Assembly: GCA_024279045.1 (NCBI GenBank)
Contig: JAJRRZ010000133.1
Span: 1 to 15,509 of the forward strand
DNA length: 15,509 nt
Reading direction: 5' to 3'
Source of the DNA: Alphaproteobacteria bacterium
GTDB taxonomy: Bacteria; Pseudomonadota; Alphaproteobacteria; Rhizobiales; Aestuariivirgaceae
Every line of letters begins with the position of its first letter. The stretch's first letter is position 1. This document shows, one piece after another, positions 1 to 8,389 of this stretch. The position numbers were made by a program, and so were the translations under genes. Under the pieces are notes generated by a model, which searched no databases, was not told where the DNA came from, and worked only from the letters and a program-made list of their open reading frames with translations.

Positions 1-139
1 ACTCCCCATGTGCATTTTGGCTTCATATCAGACGGTTTTTCGTTCTTGCCAATAGCTCCACTATTGCCTGCGAACGAAAAACCGCTGCTATTTTGCCAAA
101 ATGCCCATGAGAAGTACTCATTTATTGAGACCAGACCCT
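1..139. mobile_element. Palindromic MITE-like repeat, left copy (5' end cut by window)
   Basis: Positions 1-117 match 15393-15509 in direct orientation with only three mismatches (89, 113, 115). The unit is a long imperfect palindrome. CAATAG (50-55) pairs with CTATTG (61-66) around a 5-nt loop. CGGTTTTTCGTTC (33-45) pairs with GAACGAAAAACCG (72-84). CATTTTGGC (13-21) pairs with GCCAAAATG (95-103), and CATG (7-10) pairs with CATG (106-109). The 3' end (95-139) is the reverse complement of the 5' end of the right copy (15369-15413) at 38 of 45 positions, with termini AGGGTCTGG...CCAGACCCT. Joining the two partial copies gives a unit of about 163 bp. It has no coding capacity and is much AT-richer than its surroundings. 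Size and symmetry suggest a MITE or an ERIC-like intergenic repeat. No target duplication can be read because neither copy is complete. Family unknown. Confidence 0.85.
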
Positions 140-186
140 AGGCCATGCATCCGGGATATTTTACTGATTTGCGGGGAACGACTCCG

Positions 187-909
187 ATGGACGAGGGCAA
201 GCCGCGATACCGGCGCATCCTGCTGAAGCTCTCTGGCGAGGCGTTAATGGGCGAAAAGCCCTATGGCCTGGACATGGACATGGTGGGCCGGGTGGCCGGT
301 GAGATTGCCGAGGCCTGGCGCGCGGGCGTGCAGATCGGGCTGGTGATTGGCGGTGGCAACATCTTTCGCGGCGTGTCTGACGCGGCAAAGGGCATGGAGC
401 GCACCAGCGCGGACTACATGGGCATGCTGGCCACGGTGATGAATGCGCTGGCCATGGAAAATGCGCTGAAGAAGGCAGGTGTGGAAGCGCGGGTGATGTC
501 GGCGGTGCCGATGCCGACGGTGTGCGAGCCGTTCACCCGGCAGCGGGCGTGGAAGCATCTGGATGCCGGGCGGGTGGTGCTGTTCGCCGGGGGCACGGGC
601 AGCCCGTTCTTTACCACTGACAGCGGCGCGGCGCTGAAGGCGGCTGAAACGAAGTGCGAGGCGCTGCTGAAAGCGACCAGCGTGGATGGCATCTATTCCG
701 ACGACCCGAAGGTCAACCCGGGTGCGGAGCGCTTCGATACCATTACATATGACGAAATCCTGGCGCGGAACCTGAAGGTGATGGATGCCGCGGCGGTGGC
801 GCTGGCACGCGACAACGACATTGCGCTGGTGGTATTCTCCATCCGCGAGGAAGGCGCGCTGGCCAGGGTGCTGCGCGGCGAAGGAACATTCACCACGGTA
901 ACGCCATGA
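187..909 (+). CDS. pyrH: Uridylate (UMP) kinase
   Basis: The protein has 240 residues, the usual PyrH length, and belongs to the amino-acid kinase fold. It phosphorylates UMP to UDP with ATP in the cytoplasm and acts as a hexamer in bacteria. Visible motifs are the N-terminal LKLSGEAL (13-20), the glycine loop GGGN (55-58), AGGTGSPFFTTDSGA (134-148) for phosphate and nucleotide binding, and DGIYSDDP (167-174). The open frame extends back to an ATG at 145. I chose the ATG at 187 because it gives the family N-terminus and has a purine-rich GGGGA upstream. In this class pyrH normally follows rpsB-tsf. Here the segment directly upstream is the palindromic repeat, ending 47 nt before the start. 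frr follows after 56 nt. Confidence 0.97.
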   Translation: MDEGKPRYRRILLKLSGEALMGEKPYGLDMDMVGRVAGEIAEAWRAGVQIGLVIGGGNIFRGVSDAAKGMERTSADYMGMLATVMNALAMENALKKAGVEARVMSAVPMPTVCEPFTRQRAWKHLDAGRVVLFAGGTGSPFFTTDSGAALKAAETKCEALLKATSVDGIYSDDPKVNPGAERFDTITYDEILARNLKVMDAAAVALARDNDIALVVFSIREEGALARVLRGEGTFTTVTP

Positions 910-965
910 GGCCATCCGCCATGGTGGCGGTGGCGCGGGATGGCGGCAATATCAGTGAGGTAGCC

Positions 966-1532
966 ATGTCTGACAACGACGAGCTGGACATGAAGGACCT
1001 GAAGCGGCGCATGGAGGGCGCGCTGAAGGTGCTGAAGGAGGAATTCGCCGGCCTGCGCACGGGGCGGGCTTCCGTTTCCCTGCTGGAGCCGGTGCAGGTG
1101 AATGCCTATGGTGGCAAGATGCCGCTGAACCAGGTGGCCGCCGTTACCGTGCCGGAGCCGCGCTTGCTGTCGGTGCAGGTGTGGGACGAATCGCTGGTGC
1201 CGGCGGTGGAGAAAGCCATTCGCGACTCCAGCCTGGGGCTGAACCCGCAGACACAGGGCAATGTCATCCGTGTGCCGATTCCGGAACTGTCGGCGGAGCG
1301 GCGCAAGGAACTCTCGAAGGTGGCGCACCAGTATGCGGAGCAGGCGCGCGTGGCGGTGCGCAACGTGCGACGCGACGGCATGGATGTGCTGAAGCGCATG
1401 GAGAAAAATCATGACATCAGCGAGGACGAGGCACGCCGCCTGGCCGACGAGGTGCAGAAGCTGACCGACCGCTTCATCAAGGACATCGACGAGTTGCTGG
1501 AGAAAAAGGACGCGGAGATCATGCAGGTGTGA
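966..1532 (+). CDS. frr: Ribosome recycling factor
   Basis: This 188-residue protein matches RRF along its length. It splits post-termination 70S complexes together with EF-G and is essential for translation. The N-terminal helix carries the conserved EFAGLRTGRAS segment, followed by the small beta domain (VQVNAYGGKMPLNQVA) and the QGNVIRVPIPELSAERRKEL region. The long C-terminal helices contain VRRDGMD and the terminal KDIDELLEKKDAEIM. The ORF could open at 906, but the ATG at 966 has a GAGGT Shine-Dalgarno at 956-960 and gives the standard length. It lies between pyrH and uppS, the conserved bacterial order, and is probably co-transcribed with both. Nothing odd is seen. Confidence 0.97.
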   Translation: MSDNDELDMKDLKRRMEGALKVLKEEFAGLRTGRASVSLLEPVQVNAYGGKMPLNQVAAVTVPEPRLLSVQVWDESLVPAVEKAIRDSSLGLNPQTQGNVIRVPIPELSAERRKELSKVAHQYAEQARVAVRNVRRDGMDVLKRMEKNHDISEDEARRLADEVQKLTDRFIKDIDELLEKKDAEIMQV

Positions 1533-1573
1533 TCCACCTGCCCTGTTCTCCAGCTTTCCCGCCGGAGGGAACG

Positions 1574-2371
1574 ATGCCGCGCAGGCAGGACATCACCAAG
1601 TTGCTGGCGCCGGAGGCCATCGGCGCCCTGCCCCGGCACGTGGGCATCATCATGGATGGCAACGGGCGCTGGGCACGGGCGCGCGGACTGCCGCGCTCGA
1701 AGGGGCACCATGCCGGCATGAAGGCGCTGCGGCGGGCGGTGGAGGCGGCGGATCACTTCCGCGTGGAAGCGCTGACCATCTATTCCTTCTCGGCGGAAAA
1801 CTGGGCGCGCCCGAAAACGGAGGTGGATTACCTGTTCTCGCTGTTGCGCCACTTCGTGCGGCGCGACGTGGACGACCTGCACCGGCGCAACGTGCGCATC
1901 CGCATCATTGGTGAGCGCGGCGGTCTGCCGGAGGACATTTCGCGGCTGTTGCGCCATTGCGAGGAACTGACGCGCGCCAACAGCGGGCTGACGCTGGTGG
2001 TGGCGTTCAACTATGGCGGACGGCAGGAGATTGCTCAGGCCGCGCGGCAACTGGCAGAAAAGGTGGCACGCGGCGAGGTGCGGGCGCAGGATATCACGCC
2101 GCAAGCCATTGGCGCACACCTGCACGCACCGGACCTGCCGGAGCTGGATCTGCTGATCCGCACCGGCAACGAGCAGCGCTTGTCGAATTTCCTGCTGTGG
2201 CAGAGCGCCTATGCGGAGCTGGTGTTCCTGCCGGAATACTGGCCGGATTTCGATGCGTTGTCGTTTCAGCGGGCGCTGCTGGAATATGCCGCGCGCGAGC
2301 GGCGCTTCGGCGGGCTGAAGGAAGACCCGCGGAAGGTGGGCGCTCCGGCGAAGGCCAGCCAGGGCGGATAG
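1574..2371 (+). CDS. uppS: Undecaprenyl diphosphate synthase (cis-prenyltransferase)
   Basis: The enzyme condenses isopentenyl diphosphate onto farnesyl diphosphate to make C55-PP, the lipid carrier for peptidoglycan and surface polysaccharides. The 265 residues carry the family motifs: IIMDGNGRWA with the catalytic Asp28, the GHHAGMKAL segment (44-52), SFSAENW (71-77), FNYGGRQEI (145-153), and RTGNEQRLSNFLLWQ (196-210), followed by YWPDF. Asn199 stands where the RTGGE motif of E. coli UppS has its second Gly. The flanking Arg, Glu, Arg and Ser residues are kept, so activity is expected. A GTG at 1529 overlapping the frr stop is possible, but GGAGGGA at 1564-1570 points to the ATG at 1574. 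cdsA starts one base after the stop codon, which implies translational coupling. Confidence 0.96.
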   Translation: MPRRQDITKLLAPEAIGALPRHVGIIMDGNGRWARARGLPRSKGHHAGMKALRRAVEAADHFRVEALTIYSFSAENWARPKTEVDYLFSLLRHFVRRDVDDLHRRNVRIRIIGERGGLPEDISRLLRHCEELTRANSGLTLVVAFNYGGRQEIAQAARQLAEKVARGEVRAQDITPQAIGAHLHAPDLPELDLLIRTGNEQRLSNFLLWQSAYAELVFLPEYWPDFDALSFQRALLEYAARERRFGGLKEDPRKVGAPAKASQGG

Positions 2372-2372
2372 A

Positions 2373-3266
2373 ATGGCCGGCATGCATACTCCCTCGACAC
2401 AGGCACAGCAGCCAACCGGAAAGGATGGCCTGCGCCAGCGGGTGATGACCGCGTTGCTGCTGGCGCCGGTGGTGCTGCTGCTCGTGTGGCTGGGTGGGGC
2501 GTGGTATGCGCTGATGCTGTTCGCGGCGGGGCTGATCATGGCGCGCGAGTGGGTGGATATCGCCCATGACGGCGATGCCGGGCAGTTCGTGCTGCATGCG
2601 GTGGCCGGGGTTTCAGGGCTGCTGGCGGGCGTGCTGGCGGCGGGAGGTTCCGGATGGGCGGCGATGTTCGTGCTGCTGGCCGCGCTGGCCTGGGGCGGGG
2701 TGTTGTGGTTGCGGGCGCGCACACGCACAGGCTTCACCGTCCATCACGTGCTTGGCCCGGGATATCTGGCAGCGGCAATGTTTTCGCTGGCGGGGCTGCG
2801 GCTGGGGCAAGAGCCATGCGGCCTTCACGCCATCTTCCTGCTGCTGGCCATTATCTGGAGTGCCGACACGCTGGCCTATTTCACGGGGCGGGCGCTGGGC
2901 GGGCCGAAATTCGCGCCGCGCATTTCGCCAAACAAGACGTGGAGCGGCTTCTTCGGTGCGGTGGCGGGCGGAGCACTGGCGGGCGGCCTGTTCGGGCTGG
3001 CAACGGGCTTTCCGGCCTGGCCGCTGGCGGTGCTGGGGGCGGTGCTGGGCGGCTTCGAGCAGCTTGGCGATCTGTTCGAAAGTGCATTGAAACGGCGCTT
3101 CGGGGTGAAGGATTCCGGCAATATCCTGCCGGGGCATGGCGGCCTGCTGGACCGGCTGGACGGGCTGAACGCGGCGGCCATGCTGGCCATGCTGTGGGGG
3201 ATGGTAGCGACAAGCAGCATCGGCAGCGCGGCATGTGGACTGCTGCTGTGGTGGGGCAGGATGTAA
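2373..3266 (+). CDS. cdsA: Phosphatidate cytidylyltransferase (CDP-diacylglycerol synthase)
   Basis: This polytopic inner-membrane enzyme makes CDP-diacylglycerol from CTP and phosphatidic acid, the branch point of phospholipid synthesis. The 297 residues contain several hydrophobic spans, starting with one at about residues 25-55. The CdsA signature runs intact from Ser237 to Asp263: SALKRRFGVKDSG followed by HGGLLDRLD. ISPNKTWSG (184-192) is also typical. The start at 2373 lies one base after the uppS stop and has AGGGCGG upstream. The ATG at 2382 is a possible alternative and would remove three residues. dxr begins four bases after the stop, so the unit uppS-cdsA-dxr is tightly packed and surely co-transcribed. 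Confidence 0.95.
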   Translation: MAGMHTPSTQAQQPTGKDGLRQRVMTALLLAPVVLLLVWLGGAWYALMLFAAGLIMAREWVDIAHDGDAGQFVLHAVAGVSGLLAGVLAAGGSGWAAMFVLLAALAWGGVLWLRARTRTGFTVHHVLGPGYLAAAMFSLAGLRLGQEPCGLHAIFLLLAIIWSADTLAYFTGRALGGPKFAPRISPNKTWSGFFGAVAGGALAGGLFGLATGFPAWPLAVLGAVLGGFEQLGDLFESALKRRFGVKDSGNILPGHGGLLDRLDGLNAAAMLAMLWGMVATSSIGSAACGLLLWWGRM

Positions 3267-3270
3267 GGGC

Positions 3271-4455
3271 ATGGCAAAACGGCTGAGCATACTGGGAGCC
3301 ACCGGCTCCATCGGGCAATCGACGCTGGATGTGGTGCGCCAGCATCGCGAGGCTTTCGCCATCGAGGCGCTGGTGGCCAATGCCAACATTGCGCAACTGG
3401 CGGCGGACGCGCGGGAGTTCGGCGCAAAGCTGGCCGTTACCGCCGATGAGACGCGCTACCGAGAGCTGAAGGATGCGCTGGCCGGCACCGGCATCGAGGT
3501 AGCCGCCGGGCCGGAAGCGGTGCTGGAAGCCGCGGCGCAGCCCGTTGATCAGATCATGGCGGCGATCGTCGGCGTGGCCGGACTGGAACCGGCGCTGGCG
3601 GCGCTGGAGGCGGGCAATACAATCCTGTTGGCCAACAAGGAGTGCCTGGTATCCGCCGGCGAGCTGTTCATGGGCCGGGCGCAGGCGCTGGGGGTGGACG
3701 TGGTGCCGGTGGATTCGGAGCACAACGCCATCCTGCAATGCTTCGAGCGGCGCAACGCGGCACGGGTGGAGCGCATCATCCTGACGGCCTCGGGCGGGCC
3801 GTTTCGCACGCGCGCGCTGGAGGAGCTGCACGGCATCACCCCGGAAGAGGCCCTGAAGCACCCGAACTGGGACATGGGCGCGAAGGTTACCATCGATTCC
3901 GCCACGTTGATGAACAAGGGGCTGGAGCTGATGGAAGCCTATCACCTCTACCCGGTGGAAGTGGAGCAGCTCGATGCCATCATTCACCCGCAGTCCATCG
4001 TGCATTCGCTGGTGGCCTATGCTGATGGCTCGGTGCTGGCGCAACTGGGCACGCCTGACATGCGCACGCCGATTGCCGTGGCGCTGGGTTGGCCGGAGCG
4101 GCTGGCGACGAACGTGGCGCGGCTGGATCTGACGGCACTGGGGCGGCTGGTGTTCGAGCCGATCGACGAGGAGCGCTTCCCGGCGCCGCGGCTGGCGCTG
4201 GAAACACTGAAGCGTGGCGGCACCGCCGGGGCCATTCTCAACGCGGCGAACGAAGTGGCGGTGGAGGCCTTCCTGGCGCGCGAGCTGCCGTTCACGCGCA
4301 TCGTCGGGCTGGTGGAGGAAACGCTGAACGTGGCGGAACGGCAGGGCCTGATCGCACCGATGCATGGGCTGGACGAGGTGCGCGCGGCGGATGTGCAGGC
4401 GCGCAATCTGGCTGGCGAGCTGGCGCGGCGGAGGGCATCCCGCGCGGCAGGATAA
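3271..4455 (+). CDS. dxr: 1-deoxy-D-xylulose 5-phosphate reductoisomerase
   Basis: Dxr (IspC) converts DXP to 2-C-methyl-D-erythritol 4-phosphate with NADPH, the committed step of the MEP isoprenoid pathway whose product UppS uses. The protein has 394 residues. The NADPH-binding loop GATGSIG is at 9-15. ANKECLVSAGE (121-131) precedes VDSEH (147-151), whose Asp148 and Glu150 are metal ligands. LTASGG (171-176), HPNWDMG (197-203) and NKGLELMEAY (215-224) form the rest of the active site. NAANEVAVEAFL is near the C-terminus. An upstream ATG at 3235 lies inside cdsA and encodes an unlikely Cys-rich extension, so the ATG at 3271 is chosen. After dxr the operon opens into a gap of over 100 nt. Confidence 0.97.
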   Translation: MAKRLSILGATGSIGQSTLDVVRQHREAFAIEALVANANIAQLAADAREFGAKLAVTADETRYRELKDALAGTGIEVAAGPEAVLEAAAQPVDQIMAAIVGVAGLEPALAALEAGNTILLANKECLVSAGELFMGRAQALGVDVVPVDSEHNAILQCFERRNAARVERIILTASGGPFRTRALEELHGITPEEALKHPNWDMGAKVTIDSATLMNKGLELMEAYHLYPVEVEQLDAIIHPQSIVHSLVAYADGSVLAQLGTPDMRTPIAVALGWPERLATNVARLDLTALGRLVFEPIDEERFPAPRLALETLKRGGTAGAILNAANEVAVEAFLARELPFTRIVGLVEETLNVAERQGLIAPMHGLDEVRAADVQARNLAGELARRRASRAAG

Positions 4456-4578
4456 CCATTTTCTCATTTTTGCCCGGAATACGACGCATATATAGGGCAT
4501 AGAAGCATCGGATGCTTGGCAGCCCCGTGCTACTGCCGTTCCTGTTGTTTCGCATGATGCCTCATGGAGTTGTCTTTC
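4456..4578 (+). promoter_or_regulatory. AT-rich gap before rseP with a 15-bp perfect palindrome
   Basis: This is the first sizeable gap in the operon and is AT-rich compared with the flanking genes. It contains TATATAGG at 4489-4496 with a possible TTGCCC box at 4470-4475. Spacing for a sigma70-type promoter is not ideal (15 nt to TATAGG, 17 nt to TAGGGC). Just downstream, AAGCATCGGATGCTT (4503-4517) is a perfect 7-1-7 inverted repeat. Its 1-nt spacer suits a protein operator better than a hairpin. An internal promoter for rseP-bamA is plausible but rests on these weak boxes only. Confidence 0.3.
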
Positions 4579-5718
4579 ATGGAAAGCCTGTCGCTACTCA
4601 CACCGTTTGCCTCCCTGTGGGACATGCTGATGTTCGTTCTGCCGTTCCTGGTGGTGATGACCATCATCGTGTTCTTTCACGAGCTGGGCCACTTTGCCGT
4701 GGCGCGTTATTTCGGTGTGCGGGTAGACAGCTTTTCCATCGGCTTCGGGCGCGAGATCGTCGGCTGGACGGACAAGCACGGCACACGCTGGAAGATCGGC
4801 TGGCTGCCGCTGGGTGGCTACGTGAAATTCGTCGATGACGCAAATGCCGCCTCCGCTCCGGCCCGGGAGGAGAGCAGCGCGGCGCAGACTGGCGCATTTC
4901 ATTCCAAGCCGCTGTGGCAGCGCGCGCTGATCGTGGCTGCCGGGCCATTGGCCAACTTCATCCTGGCCATTGTCATTTTTGCCGGCATGTATTCCATGGT
5001 GGGCACACCGGTGCTGGAGCCGGTGGTGAGCCAGGTGGTGCCGGATTCGCCAGCGCAGCGGGCGGGCATCCTGCCTGGCGACAAGATCGTCTCCATCGAT
5101 GGCGAGGCAGTGGAAAGCTTCACCGAGATCAGCCGCATCGTGGCGCTGAAGGCAGGGCGCAAGGTGAGCGTGGTGGTGAAGCGTGGTGGCGAGACGCGTT
5201 CGCTGTGGGTTGTGCTGGGCGAGCGCGAGGTGGACGACGGCATCGGCGGCAAGATGAAGGTGGGTTTCCTGGGCGTTTCCCACAACGCCAGCGGCGGTGT
5301 GCACTTCGAGAGGAAGGATCCGCTTCAGGCAGTGGCGCTGGGGGCCGAATCCACTTGGAACATCATCTCCAGCACCATGGTCTATCTCAAGGAGATGATC
5401 GTCGGGCGGCAGTCGACGGATCAATTGGCGGGGCCTATCCGCATCGCGCAGATTTCCAGCAAGGCGGCGGAAACCTCGTGGCTGGTGCTGGTGCAACTGG
5501 CGGCGGTGCTGTCGGTGAGCATCGGGCTGATCAACCTGTTTCCCATCCCCATGCTGGATGGCGGGCACCTGCTCTATTACGGCATCGAGGCGGTGCGCGG
5601 AAAACCGCTTAGCGAAAGCGCGCAAGAGGTGGGCTTCCGCATAGGCATGGCGCTGGTGCTGGCGCTGATGCTGTTTGCCACGTTCAACGACGTAACACAC
5701 CTCTTTTCGCGGCCATGA
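4579..5718 (+). CDS. rseP: Site-2 membrane zinc metalloprotease RseP
   Basis: RseP cleaves anti-sigma factors and leftover signal peptides inside the inner membrane. In E. coli it performs the second cut that releases sigma-E. The zinc site HELGH is at residues 34-38 within the first membrane span. It is followed by FGVRVDSFSIGFG and LPLGGYVKF. One PDZ domain occupies roughly residues 145-220 (PDSPAQRAGILPGDKIVSIDG). The third zinc ligand is in NLFPIPMLDGG near residue 327, with a final hydrophobic span at the C-terminus. I chose the ATG at 4579 because ATGGAG lies 9 nt upstream. An in-frame ATG at 4564 would add five residues and has no visible ribosome site. The product has 379 residues. 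Only one PDZ domain is seen, where the E. coli protein has two. bamA follows after 199 nt. Confidence 0.95.
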   Translation: MESLSLLTPFASLWDMLMFVLPFLVVMTIIVFFHELGHFAVARYFGVRVDSFSIGFGREIVGWTDKHGTRWKIGWLPLGGYVKFVDDANAASAPAREESSAAQTGAFHSKPLWQRALIVAAGPLANFILAIVIFAGMYSMVGTPVLEPVVSQVVPDSPAQRAGILPGDKIVSIDGEAVESFTEISRIVALKAGRKVSVVVKRGGETRSLWVVLGEREVDDGIGGKMKVGFLGVSHNASGGVHFERKDPLQAVALGAESTWNIISSTMVYLKEMIVGRQSTDQLAGPIRIAQISSKAAETSWLVLVQLAAVLSVSIGLINLFPIPMLDGGHLLYYGIEAVRGKPLSESAQEVGFRIGMALVLALMLFATFNDVTHLFSRP

Positions 5719-5917
5719 GTCGCCATCCACCTGAGACCCGGGCGGCAGGTTTGCTGGCGTCAACATTTTGTAAAGCGAATCGGAAGAATTTGCCGCAAGC
5801 CCTTTGCAACCGCCATGAAAAGGACGTAAAACAGCGCTGTCTGATTGGGGGGATATTCGTTTGGATGCCGAATCGGGGGCGCAGGCCTTCGGTCATAGCG
5901 TAAGGGCAGCGAAACTC
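5719..5917 (+). promoter_or_regulatory. rseP-bamA leader, probable bamA promoter region
   Basis: These 199 nt between rseP and bamA are unusually long for this operon and less GC-rich than the genes, so a separate bamA promoter is likely. No boxes match a consensus well. TTGCCG near 5790 has no good partner. A 10-bp palindrome ACAGCGCTGT lies at 5831-5840. A 12-codon frame (ATG 5865 to TAA 5901-5903) ends 14 nt before the bamA start and could be a leader peptide, but nothing else supports it. An in-frame TTG at 5861 could also extend BamA by 19 residues. Confidence 0.3.
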
Positions 5918-8308
5918 ATGACGCGCAAGACGCAAGGACAAGACAACGATCAGACGCGCAAGAAGGCCTGCAGCGCCGCGTGCAATGGACGTGCAAGGCT
6001 GCTGGCAAGCCGGCTGGCGCTGGCGGTGCTGATGGCAGCGCCGGTGATGGCCACGGTGGGTGGCGCGGGCGTAGCGCAGGCACAGGTGGTGCAGCGCATC
6101 GTGGTGGAGGGCAACAGCCGCGTGGAGCGCGAGGCGGTGCTTTCCTACCTGCGGCTGCAACCGGGTGACAGGTTTGATGCCGCGCGCATCAATGACTCGC
6201 TCAAGGCGCTGTTCCAGACGGGGCTGTTCTCCGACGTGCAGATGCTGCGCCGCGGCAATACGCTGGTGGTGCGGGTGGTGGAAAACCCGATGATCTCGCA
6301 GGTGCGCTTCGAGGGCAACGACGAGATCTCCGACAAGGATCTGACGAAGGAAATCCAGTTGCGCCCGCGCACCATGATGACCCGTGCGCGCCTGCAGGCG
6401 GATGTGGATCGCATCGTCAACCTCTACAAGCGCAGCGGCTATCACAATGTGCGGGTGGAGCCGAAGACGGTGCGCAATGCCGACAATACGGTGGATCTGG
6501 TGTTCCAGATCAGCGAAGGGCAGGAAACGCTGATCAAGAGCATCCGCTTTGTTGGCAACAAGGCCTTTTCCGACGGCAAGCTGAAGGAAGTCATCACCTC
6601 GGAGGAGGATACGTGGTGGAAATTCTTTTCCACCCGTGACCGCTATGATCCCGACCGGCTGGCCTATGACCGGGAGCTGCTGCGGCGCTTCTATCTGAAA
6701 CACGGTTTCGCTGATGTGCAGATCGTCTCCGCAGATGCACAGATGCGCCCGGAAGGTGATGGTTTCGACATTGTTTTCACCATCGAGGAAGGCCCGCAAT
6801 ACAGGATTGGCGCGGTGCAGGTCGATGCCGCGGAAACCGAGCTGGATCCGCGCAAGCTTCAGGGCGAGGTGCTGACCCGTTCCGGCGACATCTATGATGC
6901 CTCGAAGGTGGACAAGAGCATCGAGAAGCTGACGCTGCAGGCGGCGCGCGCGGGCTATGCCTTTGCCAAGGCGCAGCCGGAGATCGTGCGCGACCCGGAT
7001 GCGAAGAAGCTGGACATCACCTATCGCCTGCAGGAAGGGCCGCGGGTATACATCGAGCGTATCGAAATTGTCGGCAATACACGCACGCGCGACGAGGTGA
7101 TCCGCCGCGAGCTGCGGCTGGCCGAGGGCGATGCCTACAATCGCGTGCTCATCGAGCGGGCGCGGCGGCGGCTGACGGCGCTGGACTTCTTCAAGAAGAT
7201 CGATTTCCGCGAAATGCCTGGCAGCGCGCCGGACAAGCTGCGGCTGATCGTCGAGGTGGAGGAGAAATCCACCGGCAGCCTGCATGTGTCGCTGGGTTAC
7301 TCCACCCTGGAAAAAGGGCCGGTGGCATCTGCTGCCATCACCGAGCGCAACCTGATGGGCACCGGGCGCGAACTGGGTGTGAAGACATCACTTTCGTTCA
7401 AGCGCCAGTCGCTGGACCTCAGCTATACCGAGCCCTATTTCCTTGGTTACAACATGTCCGCCGGGTTCGATCTGTTTGGCAACCGTACGGACCTCGAGGA
7501 TGAATCCGATTATCTGGTCAACCAGGTGGGCTTCGGGCTGCGGACAGGTTTTACGCTGGACGATTATCAATCGCTGCACCTGCGCTATCGCCTGACATAT
7601 CGTGATACCAAAGCCAAGGATTCGGCAACGGCGACAGCCTTGTGCGATCCAGCCTCTACTCAATACGCCCCAGCGGTTTGCGACAGCCTGGGCAAGGACT
7701 GGATCTCCACCCTGGGCACGACATACGTGTTCGACAATCTGGACAATCCGGCCAATCCGACCTCTGGTGTGCGCCTGCAAGGTTCGGTGGATGTGGCCGG
7801 GCTGGGTGGTGATGTGCATTTCGTGCGCTCGGAGCTGGCAGGCTACTACTTCATGCCGCTGTTCTACGAAGGCGTGGTGTTGAAGCTGAAGGCTACCGGC
7901 GGCCATGTGTTTGCCTGGAATGGCGACAATCTGCGGGTGAATGACCGCTTCTTCAAGGGCGGGCCGTCGTTCCGCGGGTTCGCCGTCTCCGGTGTTGGGC
8001 CGCGTGATACGGCTGGCAATTTCATTGGTGGCAAGACCTATGCCATCGGCACGGTGGAGGTGATGTTCCCGCTGGGGCTGCCGGAGTCGCTGGGGCTAAC
8101 CGGTGCGGTGTTCACCGACTTCGGCACGATATTCGATGCGCCTGGCACCAATGTGCGGGATGCGGCGAAGTTCCGCGCCACGGTGGGGGCGGGGCTGTTG
8201 TGGAAGTCGCCGCTGGGGCCGTTGCGTCTGAATGTCGCCTATGCGGTGAAGAAGGCCGAATGGGACGAGGAAGAGCTGATCCAGTTCGGTGTGGGAACGC
8301 GCTTCTGA
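5918..8308 (+). CDS. bamA: Outer membrane protein assembly factor BamA
   Basis: BamA is the essential Omp85 core of the complex that inserts beta-barrel proteins into the outer membrane. The 796 residues start with a long signal sequence: a charged stretch of about 27 residues, a hydrophobic core, and a likely cut after AQA near residue 55. Five POTRA repeats follow, recognisable by strands such as IVVEGNSRV, VRFEGNDEI, IRFVGNKAF, IGAVQVDAA and IEIVGNTRT. The C-terminal half is a beta barrel with the loop-6 motif in the form FRGF (685-688). The chain ends in Phe, as expected for a barrel. The ATG at 5918 is preferred, with TTG at 5861 as a longer alternative. Upstream rseP and downstream fabZ fit the alphaproteobacterial order, but lpxD, which commonly follows bamA, is missing. 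Confidence 0.96.
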   Translation: MTRKTQGQDNDQTRKKACSAACNGRARLLASRLALAVLMAAPVMATVGGAGVAQAQVVQRIVVEGNSRVEREAVLSYLRLQPGDRFDAARINDSLKALFQTGLFSDVQMLRRGNTLVVRVVENPMISQVRFEGNDEISDKDLTKEIQLRPRTMMTRARLQADVDRIVNLYKRSGYHNVRVEPKTVRNADNTVDLVFQISEGQETLIKSIRFVGNKAFSDGKLKEVITSEEDTWWKFFSTRDRYDPDRLAYDRELLRRFYLKHGFADVQIVSADAQMRPEGDGFDIVFTIEEGPQYRIGAVQVDAAETELDPRKLQGEVLTRSGDIYDASKVDKSIEKLTLQAARAGYAFAKAQPEIVRDPDAKKLDITYRLQEGPRVYIERIEIVGNTRTRDEVIRRELRLAEGDAYNRVLIERARRRLTALDFFKKIDFREMPGSAPDKLRLIVEVEEKSTGSLHVSLGYSTLEKGPVASAAITERNLMGTGRELGVKTSLSFKRQSLDLSYTEPYFLGYNMSAGFDLFGNRTDLEDESDYLVNQVGFGLRTGFTLDDYQSLHLRYRLTYRDTKAKDSATATALCDPASTQYAPAVCDSLGKDWISTLGTTYVFDNLDNPANPTSGVRLQGSVDVAGLGGDVHFVRSELAGYYFMPLFYEGVVLKLKATGGHVFAWNGDNLRVNDRFFKGGPSFRGFAVSGVGPRDTAGNFIGGKTYAIGTVEVMFPLGLPESLGLTGAVFTDFGTIFDAPGTNVRDAAKFRATVGAGLLWKSPLGPLRLNVAYAVKKAEWDEEELIQFGVGTRF

Positions 8309-8389
8309 ACCGCTTGCCACGCGGGGCCAAATGGTACGCCCTGCCCTGCCCTCTTCCGCTCACGTGTCTTCCTGGATGGGATCGGCCGC

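Noticed and set aside
145..186. PyrH start at 145
   Set aside because: It adds 14 residues not seen in the family; the ATG at 187 gives the normal 240-residue protein.
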